From Phycisphaerales bacterium (GTDB lineage Bacteria; Planctomycetota; Phycisphaerae; Tepidisphaerales; Tepidisphaeraceae), in the NCBI GenBank assembly GCA_028288775.1, contig JAQGHP010000568.1, positions 1 through 10,808 on the forward strand: DNA of 10,808 nt. Reading direction: 5' to 3'. Of this stretch, positions 1 to 6,756 are shown one piece after another. A model generated the notes under the pieces. It was not told where the DNA came from, made no database searches, and saw only the letters and a list, made by a program, of their open reading frames with translations. How positions within the stretch are numbered: the first letter of the stretch is position 1; every line of letters starts with the position of its first letter. The translations under genes and the position numbers were made by a program.

Positions 1-315
1 TGCGGGCTGCCGCTGTTTTCATCCGATTCCAAATTCCATTCAGGCACCGGCTGGCCCAGCTTCTTCAAGCCGGTGGCGGACGAGAACGTCGTCGAGCACG
101 TCGACCGCGGCTTCGGCATGGAGCGCACGGAAATCCTCTGCGCACGCTGCGGCGGACATCTCGGCCACGTCTTCGAAGACGGCCCCAGGCCGACGGGCCT
201 GCGCTTCTGCGTGAATTCCGAGTCGCTGTCGTTCACGCCCAGCACAAAGGTCGCCACGCTCGCCGACCCGGCGGCGGCGAACGCGCCGGCGGCGGCCCCC
301 GCGACGCGGCCATAA
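1..315 (+). CDS. msrB: Peptide-methionine (R)-S-oxide reductase (MsrB), C-terminal part; 5' end outside window
   Basis: MsrB reduces the R form of methionine sulfoxide in oxidised proteins using thioredoxin as electron donor. The 104 visible residues begin at the second Cys of the first zinc CxxC pair (CGLPLF). They contain the family signature SGTGWPSF (residues 14-21), the second zinc pair CARC (47-50) followed by GGHLGHVFEDGP, and the catalytic Cys in GLRFCVNSESL (C70). About 20-60 N-terminal residues, with the first Cys of the zinc site, lie off the left edge; whether an MsrA domain or a signal peptide precedes them cannot be seen. After the domain ends (about residue 85) there is an Ala/Pro-rich low-complexity tail of about 20 residues, which is longer than in many MsrB proteins. 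The gene converges with the malic enzyme across a palindrome. The family call is secure. Confidence 0.95.
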   Translation, partial: CGLPLFSSDSKFHSGTGWPSFFKPVADENVVEHVDRGFGMERTEILCARCGGHLGHVFEDGPRPTGLRFCVNSESLSFTPSTKVATLADPAAANAPAAAPATRP

Positions 316-367
316 GCCGCCGGCCCGAACGAAAATTCGGTAGTCGGTCAAATTATAAGATCCAATG

Positions 368-452
368 GGTGCCACAGGTCGGCGTACTCGCAGACCTGTG
401 CTGTTGCGAGACCGCAAAGCACAGGTCTCGGAGTACCGCGACCTGTGGCACC
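368..452. repeat. Nested palindrome, REP/MITE-like or bidirectional terminator
   Basis: Two 33-base arms (370-402 and 418-450) are inverted copies matching at 29 of 33 positions. Two outer G-C pairs (368-369 with 451-452) extend the stem, and an inner TTGCG/CGCAA stem (404-408 with 413-417) leaves a 4-base AGAC loop. Each arm is itself an inverted repeat: ACAGGTC then GACCTGT, 12 bases apart. The 7-mer therefore occurs four times, and the DNA can fold as one long hairpin or as two side-by-side hairpins. The four mismatched positions fall in the centres of the arms, around a shared GTACTC, and look like GC/CG swaps. It sits between two convergent gene ends, which suits a bidirectional terminator, but there is no T-run. 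The architecture resembles REP/BIME-type elements; no other copy lies in this window. Confidence 0.75.
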
Positions 453-506
453 GTCTTTGACCCACAACTGAAGATCCGCATCAAGGCGATTCGGGGCAAG
501 CGACCT

Positions 507-1862
507 TTAGCCCGCCAGCGCCCGCGCCGCGATTTTGTGCGGGCCGTACTCAATTCCCCCCTCGGCGAGTTCCACCGCATCCACCGGCAGTGGAAGGCGC
601 CGGGCCAAATCCCGGCGGTACTGATCGATGTCCAGATGCTGGCGGGCGACGCCGCTCTCCATGGCCGCCTGGGCAACCGCGGGGGCCACGGATTGCAGCA
701 GCCGCGGGTCGAACACCTTTGGGATCAGGTAATCGGGGCCGAACGCCAAACCCTTCATTCCGCACGCGACGTTCACGCACTCGGGGACTGGCGTGCGGGC
801 CAAGTCGGCCAGTGCCCTGGCCGCGGCGAGCTTCATCGGCTCATTGATCGCGCGGGCATGCACGTCCAGCGCCCCGCGGAAAATGAAGGGGAACCCCAGC
901 ACGTTGTTGATCTGATTTGGGTAGTCCGAGCGCCCCGTGGCGACGATCGCATCCGGCCGCGTAGCGCGGGCCAGTTCGTAGCGGATTTCCGGGTCGGGGT
1001 TGGCCATCGCGAAGACCAGCGGCCGAGGGGCCATCGTCTTAAGCATTTCGACCGTCAGGATGTCGGGCGCGGAGAGACCGTAAAAGATGTCGGCGCCGCG
1101 GATGGCGTCGGCGAGCGTGCGCGCGTCCGTGTTTACCGCGAAGAGAGCCTTATAGGGGTTCATCCCCTTCGTGCGGCCTTCGTACACCACGCCGGTGGAA
1201 TCCACGAGCAGGATGTGCTCCTTCCGCACGCCGATGTCCATCGCCAGCTTGGCGCACGACACCGCCGCGGCACCCGCGCCGGAGATGACCAGCGTCACCA
1301 GCGCCGGGTCTTTGCCGACCAGGCGCAGTCCGTTAATCAGTCCCGCGGCGGTGATGATCGCCGTGCCGTGCTGGTCGTCGTGGAATACCGGGATGTCGAG
1401 CATGCCCTTGAGCGTCTCCTCGATGTAGAAGCATTCGGGCGCCTTGATGTCTTCCAGATTGATTCCGCCGAACGTCGGGGCCATGGCGGCCACCACGCGG
1501 ATCAGCTCATCGGGGTCCTTGACGCTCAGTTCAATGTCGAACACATCGACGTCAGCAAATCGCTTGAAGAGCACCCCCTTGCCTTCCATGACCGGTTTGC
1601 TGGCCAGCGGCCCGCGGTTACCCAGGCCGAGGATCGCGGTGCCGTCGGAGATAACGGCCACGAGATTGCCCTTTGCGGTATACCGATAGGCCAGTTCCGG
1701 GTCGCGCTCGATCTCGAGCACGGGGACGGCCACGCCGGGCGTATAAGCAAGACTCAGGTCACGTTGGGTGATAAGCGGCTTGCTCGCGGTGACGGAGATC
1801 TTCCCAGGCTTCCCATCGCGGCAGTGATAAGCCAGCGCGTCCTCGCGGAAAACTGTGTCCAT
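507..1862 (-). CDS. NAD(P)-dependent malic enzyme, short form without phosphotransacetylase domain
   Basis: This cytosolic enzyme decarboxylates L-malate oxidatively to pyruvate and CO2, giving NADH or NADPH. The 451-residue protein shows the full family pattern: YTPGVAVP (40-47, with the catalytic Tyr), KGNLVAVISDGTAILGLGNRG (64-84), EGKGVLFKRFADVDVFDIEL (93-112, with the likely catalytic Lys95), the metal-binding LEDIKAPECFYIEE (136-149), FHDDQHGTA (160-168, Asp162/163), the Rossmann GAGAAA (195-200), FAMANPDPE (284-292) and TGRSDYPNQINNVLGFPFIFRG (309-330). Length matches single-domain bacterial malic enzymes; MaeB-type proteins of about 760 residues carry an extra C-terminal PTA-like domain that is absent here. 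ATG at 1862 is supported by AAAGGA eight or so bases upstream. Asp221 after strand 2 of the nucleotide fold does not by itself settle NAD versus NADP use. It is probably monocistronic. Confidence 0.95.
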   Translation of the reverse strand: MDTVFREDALAYHCRDGKPGKISVTASKPLITQRDLSLAYTPGVAVPVLEIERDPELAYRYTAKGNLVAVISDGTAILGLGNRGPLASKPVMEGKGVLFKRFADVDVFDIELSVKDPDELIRVVAAMAPTFGGINLEDIKAPECFYIEETLKGMLDIPVFHDDQHGTAIITAAGLINGLRLVGKDPALVTLVISGAGAAAVSCAKLAMDIGVRKEHILLVDSTGVVYEGRTKGMNPYKALFAVNTDARTLADAIRGADIFYGLSAPDILTVEMLKTMAPRPLVFAMANPDPEIRYELARATRPDAIVATGRSDYPNQINNVLGFPFIFRGALDVHARAINEPMKLAAARALADLARTPVPECVNVACGMKGLAFGPDYLIPKVFDPRLLQSVAPAVAQAAMESGVARQHLDIDQYRRDLARRLPLPVDAVELAEGGIEYGPHKIAARALAG

Positions 1863-1870
1863 GATTAAAT

Positions 1871-1876
1871 TCCTTT
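1871..1876 (-). promoter_or_regulatory. Ribosome binding site of malic enzyme
   Basis: On the - strand AAAGGA lies eight bases before ATG 1862. It is the clearest Shine-Dalgarno sequence in the window and fixes the malic enzyme start. Further upstream on the same strand, TTGACG (1915-1920) could be a -35 element, but the best -10 candidate (AATGAT) is 19 bases away and weak. Confidence 0.6.
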
Positions 1877-2262
1877 GTTAATTCCCCCATCATTGCGCCC
1901 GGCCGCCCGGCCCCGTCAACGGAAGAACTCACACACAGACCCATCACCAGGCCTTGGAAAAGTGCGAACCGGAATGGCTGGTTCTCAGGAAATAGCCGGG
2001 GCGCGGTTGGTTCTGCTCGGCAGGCGCGTCGAACGGGTTCCCTGACGCACCTGCGCGGGCACACGGTACAAAACAAGAGCCCGCCGCGGAAAGCGCCTAA
2101 TTCGGAAGAACACCCTTCGCAATCCGAAATTTCGTCCTGCGAGATTTCTTCCGTCATCTTCGACGGTAATCAACGGACCGATCCGGCCGATAGATAGTTC
2201 AGCCTGTCAGCGGTCGGCAACGTGAGCAGGCCACTAGCTTCCGCAGTAACAACCGAACGAAA
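1877..2262. other. Divergent intergenic region between malic enzyme and MFS transporter; no gene supported
   Basis: This stretch should hold the promoters of both flanking genes. Nothing in it is a convincing consensus promoter. A - strand reading frame starting at ATG 2157 runs 132 codons into the malic enzyme in another frame and encodes CEGC and CTVCPRRC spacings like a zinc knuckle. It has no Shine-Dalgarno and overlaps a sure gene, so it is not called. A 5-bp hairpin CCGTC/GACGG lies at 2151-2166. Confidence 0.5.
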
Positions 2263-2344
2263 CGATCAGGAACCACGCCTTGAGGATAGCTGCCGCGGAA
2301 TCACCGCTGCTGAATACCGACATCCGGCAACCGGCTCCTGATCG
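2263..2344 (+). promoter_or_regulatory. Candidate structured 5' leader of MFS transporter
   Basis: CGATCAGGA (2263-2271) and TCCTGATCG (2336-2344) are a perfect 9-bp inverted repeat, 64 bases apart. Inside are two small hairpins: GCGG-AATCA-CCGC (2295-2307, with an outer AGC/GCT) and CCGG-CAA-CCGG (2324-2334). Together they could form a three-way junction ending 18 bases before the transporter ATG at 2363. It matches no riboswitch class I know. A 9-bp repeat can arise by chance in G+C-rich DNA, so this is a hypothesis. Confidence 0.25.
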
Positions 2345-2362
2345 CTGAGAGCTAACATCGCA

Positions 2363-3886
2363 ATGATCGCGTCTTCCGTAATCAACGAGTCACTGGAATC
2401 CCCGCCGGCCCGTTTCCGTCGCCCACCGCGGGCCGTGTCCGCGTTGCGCCGGTCGTTGGGGTTCATCACGCTGGGGTGGGTCTTTGGGGCGGTCTGGTTC
2501 ACGGCCACTTCGGGCGCACCTCTGACGTTGTTCGCGCAGGCGCTGCATGCCTCGCCCTTTGAGTTCGGAATATTGACGGCGATCCCGTTCATCGCCTCGC
2601 TGGCATCCGTGCCGGGGAGCTTTCTCATCGACGGTACGGGCAAGCGCCGCCGCATTTTCCTCTGGGGCCTCTATGTGCAGCGCGTGATGTGGTTTCCGAT
2701 CGCGCTCGTGCCTGTGTGGATGCTCGGCCGCTACGGGCCGGCGGCGGCGGGGGAGGCGATGTTCGTCTTCCTCGCACTCACCTTCATCATGCACTGCGGG
2801 CAGGGCGTCGGCGGCCCAGCGTGGGTGAGCTGGATGGCCGACGTCGTCCCCGGTCGCGTCTGCGGGAAATACTTCTCACGCCGCAGGCAGTGGGCGATGC
2901 TCACCGCCATCCCCGCGGCACTCTTCGCAGGGCTCTTTCTCGACTACCAGGGCCTCCACGGTCCGACGGCGGTGCTGCACTGGTGCGCGATCATCTTCCT
3001 CTGTGCAGCAGTCTTCGGGATCGCCGACATCACCCTGTTCCAGTTCGTGCCCGACGTGCCGCGCGAGCCCCAACGGCCCGGACTGCTACTGCGATCCTTC
3101 GCCGGCCCGCTGCGCGATCGGCGGTTCCTGCTCTTCGCGGGTCTGGTGGGGACTCTCACCTTCGCAATCCAACTCGTCGGCCAGTTCGCCAACCTATATC
3201 TCCTGGACGTGGTGAAGGTAACCAACACCGGCGCGCAGCTCATGCTGCTGGTGGCGCCCATGGGCGCGCAGTTGTTCGTGTTGCCGATCTGGGGCATCGC
3301 CTCCGACCGGATGGGCAAGAAGCCGCTGCTGGTCCTGGCGGCGCTGGGCTCCGTGCCCGTGGCCCTGGCCTGGTGCTTTCTCACTCCCGGGGACCAATGG
3401 CTGGGCTACGTCCTGGCAGCGGCGGGGGCGGCGCTCTGGACGGGCGTGGAAGTCGCAAACTTCAATTTCGTACTGGAATTCGCCGGCTCTTCCGATCGCC
3501 AGGGCGGCACGAGCTACGTCGCGGTCAACAGCGTAATCATCAACCTCGCCGGCTGCGCGGGCGGCCTCGCGGCAGGCGGCATCGCGCAATGCTTGAAGGA
3601 TTGGCACTGGTCGCCGCTGGCCGGTTTCAAGCCCGCCACGTTCTATGACGTGCTCTTTGTCACCAGCGCGTTGTTACGGGTGGTGGCGATCGTCGGCTTC
3701 CTGCCGTTTCTCCACGAGCCCCGGGCACGCTCTGCCGGCCACGCCTTGCGCTTCATGGTCGGCGCGAGCTGGGAAAGCGCCACCACCGTCATCCCCCGGC
3801 TGATGGGCCGCGTGCGCGCGACAGGGGTAGTCCGCATCGCGCACCGGTCCGAAGGCGTGGCCATGCCGACGCGCCGCGCGGCGTGA
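2363..3886 (+). CDS. Major facilitator superfamily (MFS) transporter
   Basis: This is an inner-membrane secondary carrier; the substrate cannot be told from sequence. The 507 residues are strongly hydrophobic with about 12 membrane segments. The first begins at about residue 33 after a basic, Pro/Arg-rich cytoplasmic start. The two motif-A-like loops expected after TM2 and TM8 are visible: LIDGTGKRRR (88-97) and GIASDRMGKKPLL (311-323). A conserved-looking cytoplasmic stretch WVSWMADVVPGRVCGKYF (154-171) followed by SRRRQ lies after TM4. This pattern, which I associate with MFS paralogues of Planctomycetota and related phyla, supports the taxonomic guess. A long TM6-TM7 loop spans about 228-250. 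The start at ATG 2363 is the only nearby Met, and the Shine-Dalgarno is poor (GAGAG about 12 bases before). The gene stands alone and converges with the acyltransferase across 30 bases. Confidence 0.85.
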   Translation: MIASSVINESLESPPARFRRPPRAVSALRRSLGFITLGWVFGAVWFTATSGAPLTLFAQALHASPFEFGILTAIPFIASLASVPGSFLIDGTGKRRRIFLWGLYVQRVMWFPIALVPVWMLGRYGPAAAGEAMFVFLALTFIMHCGQGVGGPAWVSWMADVVPGRVCGKYFSRRRQWAMLTAIPAALFAGLFLDYQGLHGPTAVLHWCAIIFLCAAVFGIADITLFQFVPDVPREPQRPGLLLRSFAGPLRDRRFLLFAGLVGTLTFAIQLVGQFANLYLLDVVKVTNTGAQLMLLVAPMGAQLFVLPIWGIASDRMGKKPLLVLAALGSVPVALAWCFLTPGDQWLGYVLAAAGAALWTGVEVANFNFVLEFAGSSDRQGGTSYVAVNSVIINLAGCAGGLAAGGIAQCLKDWHWSPLAGFKPATFYDVLFVTSALLRVVAIVGFLPFLHEPRARSAGHALRFMVGASWESATTVIPRLMGRVRATGVVRIAHRSEGVAMPTRRAA

Positions 3887-3916
3887 CAGGCGGGCCGACC
3901 GCGCAGTCGTTCTGAT

Positions 3917-5119
3917 TTAATATGGGAAGAACCGTTTGAGCCGCAGGAAGTGCTTCTCGTATAGGTGCCAGCTCGCCAGCGCCAGCAGGTAGGTCGCCAC
4001 CGCGCAAAGCAGGGCGAAGGTAAGGATGCCCAGGTTGTTTGAGTGAAGAAGATGCCCGAGCCGGGCCGGGGGAAAAAGGTATCCGTCGTACGGGCGCACG
4101 CAGGTCTGGTGCAGCACGTACATTGCGAAGCTATAACGGCCCACCGATAACAGCGCGGGAAATTCCAGCGCCCGGCGCACCCACGAGCCCGGCCTTGCCG
4201 ATATGAGCAGCGCCACCGCCGAGGTGAACGCGACCGCGAGCAGCGTAAAGCCGGCCATGTTCATCGTGCGGCCGTAGTGGTTAAATCCGCCGCGTTTGAC
4301 GCCGATTACGAGCAGCGCCGCCAGACTTACCGCCCCGAGCAGCCACGCCCAATGGCGCACGCGCGCCACCGGGACGTCGCCTCGGACGATCAAAGCGAGA
4401 AGCGCGCCAAACGCCAGTCCGTCCACACGGCAGGGCGTCAGCATGTAAGGGGCCTCGTTCGCGCCGGCGCTCAACACCATCGCGCAGCGCACGGCCAATG
4501 CCCCTCCGGCGAAAATCACGCACGCCCAGGCCAGTTGCCGCCGGCTGCAGAACCAGACGATCGCCGGCCACACGATGTAGAAATGCTCCTCCACGGCCAG
4601 CGACCAGAAATGCCCGATCGGGCCGAAAACGGTCTTGTCATGGCGCGCGGCCAGAACGAAATTGCTCAGATACGCGGACATCCACCAGAGCGACGCCCGG
4701 ACGTCCTCGAACCCGAAGAAATGGGAGGCCGCCGGTATGCGCATACAGACGGCGACGGCGAGCAGCACGCCATAGTACAACGGAAAAATCCGCAGCACCC
4801 GGCGGACATAGAAACTCTTGAAATAATTGGGCGAACCCTTGGCATCGAGAAGAATCCCGGTGATGAGGAATCCACTGAGGACGAAGAAGAGATCGACGCC
4901 GCACCAGCCCCAGCCTGCGGCCTTCTGCACGTGCGCCGCCCAACCCTGGCATGCCGGGGCCACGCCCAGGAAGTGGTAGAACATCACACCCAGGACGGCG
5001 ATTCCGCGAAGGCCATCGAGCACGCGGATGTGGCCCGTGCTCCAAGCCCTGCGCGTGGCAGCCCCGGCGTATTCGAGCCTTTCCACCCCCGCGGCCTGCA
5101 CACCCACTGATGACGTCAT
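3917..5119 (-). CDS. Acyltransferase 3 family membrane protein (OafA/YrhL type)
   Basis: These integral membrane enzymes transfer acyl groups, usually acetyl, to sugars of surface polysaccharides, lipopolysaccharide or other exported molecules. The 400-residue protein has the family landmarks in order: LDGLRGIAVLGVMFYHF (34-50, with the conserved Arg38 and His49), GVDLFFVLSGFLIT (74-87), FYVRRVLRIFPLYY (103-116), HFWSLAVEEHFYIVWP (170-185), CRVDGLAFGALLAL (230-243) and SFAMYVLHQ (330-338). It ends with a basic cytoplasmic tail EKHFLRLKRFF. Length is normal for a stand-alone AT3 domain with about ten membrane helices and no SGNH domain. ATG 5119 is supported by CGGAG seven bases upstream. It is divergent from a second AT3 gene and lies in a group with glycosyl- and sulfotransferase genes, which suggests glycan O-acylation. 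The acceptor is unknown. Confidence 0.92.
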   Translation of the reverse strand: MTSSVGVQAAGVERLEYAGAATRRAWSTGHIRVLDGLRGIAVLGVMFYHFLGVAPACQGWAAHVQKAAGWGWCGVDLFFVLSGFLITGILLDAKGSPNYFKSFYVRRVLRIFPLYYGVLLAVAVCMRIPAASHFFGFEDVRASLWWMSAYLSNFVLAARHDKTVFGPIGHFWSLAVEEHFYIVWPAIVWFCSRRQLAWACVIFAGGALAVRCAMVLSAGANEAPYMLTPCRVDGLAFGALLALIVRGDVPVARVRHWAWLLGAVSLAALLVIGVKRGGFNHYGRTMNMAGFTLLAVAFTSAVALLISARPGSWVRRALEFPALLSVGRYSFAMYVLHQTCVRPYDGYLFPPARLGHLLHSNNLGILTFALLCAVATYLLALASWHLYEKHFLRLKRFFPY

Positions 5120-5120
5120 C
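5109..5120. repeat. 12-bp perfect palindrome over an acyltransferase start codon
   Basis: GATGACGTCATC reads identically on both strands and covers the first four codons of the acyltransferase at 3917-5119. Because it is coding, it may be coincidence. A dimeric regulator bound here would block expression of that gene. Confidence 0.4.
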
Positions 5121-5126
5121 GCAACA

Positions 5127-5131
5127 CTCCG
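5127..5131 (-). promoter_or_regulatory. Ribosome binding site of the first acyltransferase
   Basis: CGGAG on the - strand lies seven bases before ATG 5119, and supports that start. Confidence 0.5.
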
Positions 5132-5450
5132 GGCAACAAATCACGGGAAGGCGTCAGAGGAAGCACGGACAACGTCAAAACGCGTTGGCCGCACGCCGCT
5201 TCACTGCTGTATCGCAATAATTATCGTCCGTGGACGATTATCGCATAGTCGCCAGACTAAAATGATTGTTATAGGACTCTCCAGGAATTCCGTTGGACAT
5301 TGGGCTGGCCATATTCCACGCGTCCGGTGAGCCATCCAGCCAGAATGGGCCTCAAGTTTAACATTGGTAAGCCGATAACAACTTGAAGTTCTAATGTATT
5401 TACAGGGACCGCGGGCGGTACCGGGGATTTGTCGCCGCAGGCGTTCCTGA
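5132..5450. other. Divergent spacer between two acyltransferase genes, partly A+T-rich
   Basis: No gene is supported. Base composition drops visibly around 5215-5275 and 5345-5400 compared with the coding DNA, as expected for promoters of the two divergent genes. A tight dyad ATCGTCC-GT-GGACGAT occupies 5223-5238, and a palindrome AACTT-G-AAGTT lies near 5380-5392. No pair of -35/-10 boxes with good spacing stands out on either strand. Confidence 0.5.
5223..5238. promoter_or_regulatory. Operator-like dyad ATCGTCC-GT-GGACGAT
   Basis: Seven-base half sites are separated by two bases, in the A+T-rich spacer between two divergent acyltransferase genes. The two-base centre is too short for a simple RNA hairpin loop, so a dimeric DNA-binding protein is the likelier reading. 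No regulator gene is adjacent. Confidence 0.35.
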
Positions 5451-5675
5451 AGGGACTATCCCACGCGGCTTTTCACCACAGGTGCTCCGGCCAACTCCGC
5501 ACGCCCTCCGGCTGCAAGCGAACGGACCGCGCGCGTTGCCGCGTATCGCCCGACAGCTCCGATCGAGACGAATGCGGACCCATGTCCGCCGGCCCAGATC
5601 TCCACGCAACTCGACGGCACGAAACTCGAACCGCTCGGCGGCCAACGACTCAAGGGTCTCGACGCCCTGCGAGGT
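5451..5675 (+). other. In-frame extension upstream of the second acyltransferase, carrying its conserved N-terminal motif but no start codon
   Basis: The frame of the following gene stays open from the TGA at 5448-5450, with no ATG, GTG or TTG in these 75 codons. Its last part encodes KGLDALRG (5652-5675), which is the conserved beginning of the acyltransferase-3 domain, preceded by a plausible leader QLDGTKLEPLGGQRL (5607-5651). ATG 5582 lies one frame off. Removing one base (T5585) would give MPPAQISTQLDG joined to the motif. The segment from about 5586 therefore looks coding. The part before it is probably not. Confidence 0.6.
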
Positions 5676-6704
5676 TTGGCGGCGCTGGGAGTTCTGTTCT
5701 ATCATTACACGAGCAACTACCAGCGCCTGTTCGGGCACCAAGGCCCGCTCCGTTTCTCACTCCATTGGGGCGCACTGGGCGTGCAGTTGTTCTTCATCAT
5801 TAGCGGCTTCGTGATCTTCTTGACACTGGAAAAAACGCGCCGGCCGCTCGATTTTATTCGCTCCCGATTCGCCCGGCTCTTCCCCATCTATTGGACTGCG
5901 ATCCTGCTTACTTTCGCGGTGCTGACGCTCTTTCCGCTGCCCGGCCGCCACGTCTCCCTCGCGCGGGCGGCCGCAAACCTTACAATGTGCCAGGAACTGG
6001 TGGGCGTGGGGCACATCGATCCGGTCTACTGGACCCTGCAGCTCGAACTGTGCTTCTATGTGATCATGCTCGCCCTGTTCAGTGCGGGCCGTCTGCCCAA
6101 GGTCGAATGGTACTTGCTGGCGCTTGTCGCGCTGAGTGAAATCAAGGCCCGCTGGCTCCCGGACTCCGCGCCGCTCCTGGCGCATCACCCCGCATTGGCA
6201 AGCGCAGTCGGGAAACTCAGCGTTGTGCTCGTCCTCGACCACATCCACGTGTTCTTGATCGGGATCATGCTCTATCGAATCACGAAACAGCCGCGGACCT
6301 GGCATTTCGTGGTGATTGCGATATGTCTCGCGCATTCGCTCATGCACGAGCCCACCCTTGATTTCGTGGTAACGGTGGTGTTTACGTTCCTGGTGTTTGC
6401 CGCCGCCCGCGGCCTGCTTCGCCCCTTGGAGAACCCGGTTCTCGTGTTCCTCGGGCTCGTTTCCTACAGCCTCTACCTGACGCACCAGAACATCGGCTAC
6501 GTCGTGATCCGCGCCGCCGAGGCCCGCGGAGTTTCATCGAATTTCGCCATTCTCCTGGCGACGATCGCCGCGTTGGCTATCGCAACGACGCTTACGTTTT
6601 GCATCGAGCGCCCCGCCCTAAAATTCCTGCGGCCCAGGCGGCCGGAGCCCATTAAGGGCGGATATCCCCGACACCCCTTTTCTCCTTTGAGCGTACCGGG
6701 TTAG
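5676..6704 (+). CDS. Acyltransferase 3 family membrane protein, second copy; N-terminus disrupted or mis-started
   Basis: This is a predicted membrane O-acyltransferase for an exported glycan. From the TTG at 5676 it has 342 residues: MAALGVLFYHY (1-11), GVQLFFIISGFVIF (35-48), IRSRFARLFPIYW (61-73), YWTLQLELCFYVI (118-130, with the conserved Glu124) and VSYSLYLTHQN (262-272, His270). It ends in IERPALKFLRP after the last helix. Compared with its neighbour it is shorter and the central loops differ, so the two are distant members, not a recent duplication. TTG cannot be the natural start because LDALRG sits immediately before it, and it has no Shine-Dalgarno. The intact protein would have about 370-375 residues. 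It could be a frameshifted gene, a sequencing error or a gene with a non-standard start. It converges with the sulfotransferase gene across 52 bases. Confidence 0.85.
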   Translation: MAALGVLFYHYTSNYQRLFGHQGPLRFSLHWGALGVQLFFIISGFVIFLTLEKTRRPLDFIRSRFARLFPIYWTAILLTFAVLTLFPLPGRHVSLARAAANLTMCQELVGVGHIDPVYWTLQLELCFYVIMLALFSAGRLPKVEWYLLALVALSEIKARWLPDSAPLLAHHPALASAVGKLSVVLVLDHIHVFLIGIMLYRITKQPRTWHFVVIAICLAHSLMHEPTLDFVVTVVFTFLVFAAARGLLRPLENPVLVFLGLVSYSLYLTHQNIGYVVIRAAEARGVSSNFAILLATIAALAIATTLTFCIERPALKFLRPRRPEPIKGGYPRHPFSPLSVPG

Positions 6705-6756
6705 AGCAAGGCGATCTGGATCGTCTACCAGGCTCGTCCCGACCCCCGGCGACTAT

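Noticed and set aside
369..1868. Long + strand open frame of 499 codons opposite the malic enzyme
   Set aside because: The - strand encodes a textbook malic enzyme over almost the whole length. The antisense product is rich in Arg, His and Gly with no recognisable domain, as expected from G+C-rich codon bias.
1759..2157. - strand 132-codon frame with CEGC and CTVCPRRC spacings
   Set aside because: It has no Shine-Dalgarno, overlaps the start of the malic enzyme in another frame, and its C-terminal half is low-quality sequence. The Cys spacing is weak evidence for a zinc protein.
2689..3648. + strand 319-codon frame inside the MFS gene
   Set aside because: The MFS frame has motifs and membrane segments. 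This alternative frame is Arg/Ala-rich with no motif.
5757..6485. - strand 242-codon frame opposite the second acyltransferase
   Set aside because: It is antisense to a protein with clear membrane segments and family motifs. The product is charged and repetitive in composition.
6710..6725. Small hairpin GGCGAT-CTGG-ATCGTC after the second acyltransferase
   Set aside because: Six base pairs including a G-T wobble, with no T-run. Too weak to call a terminator.
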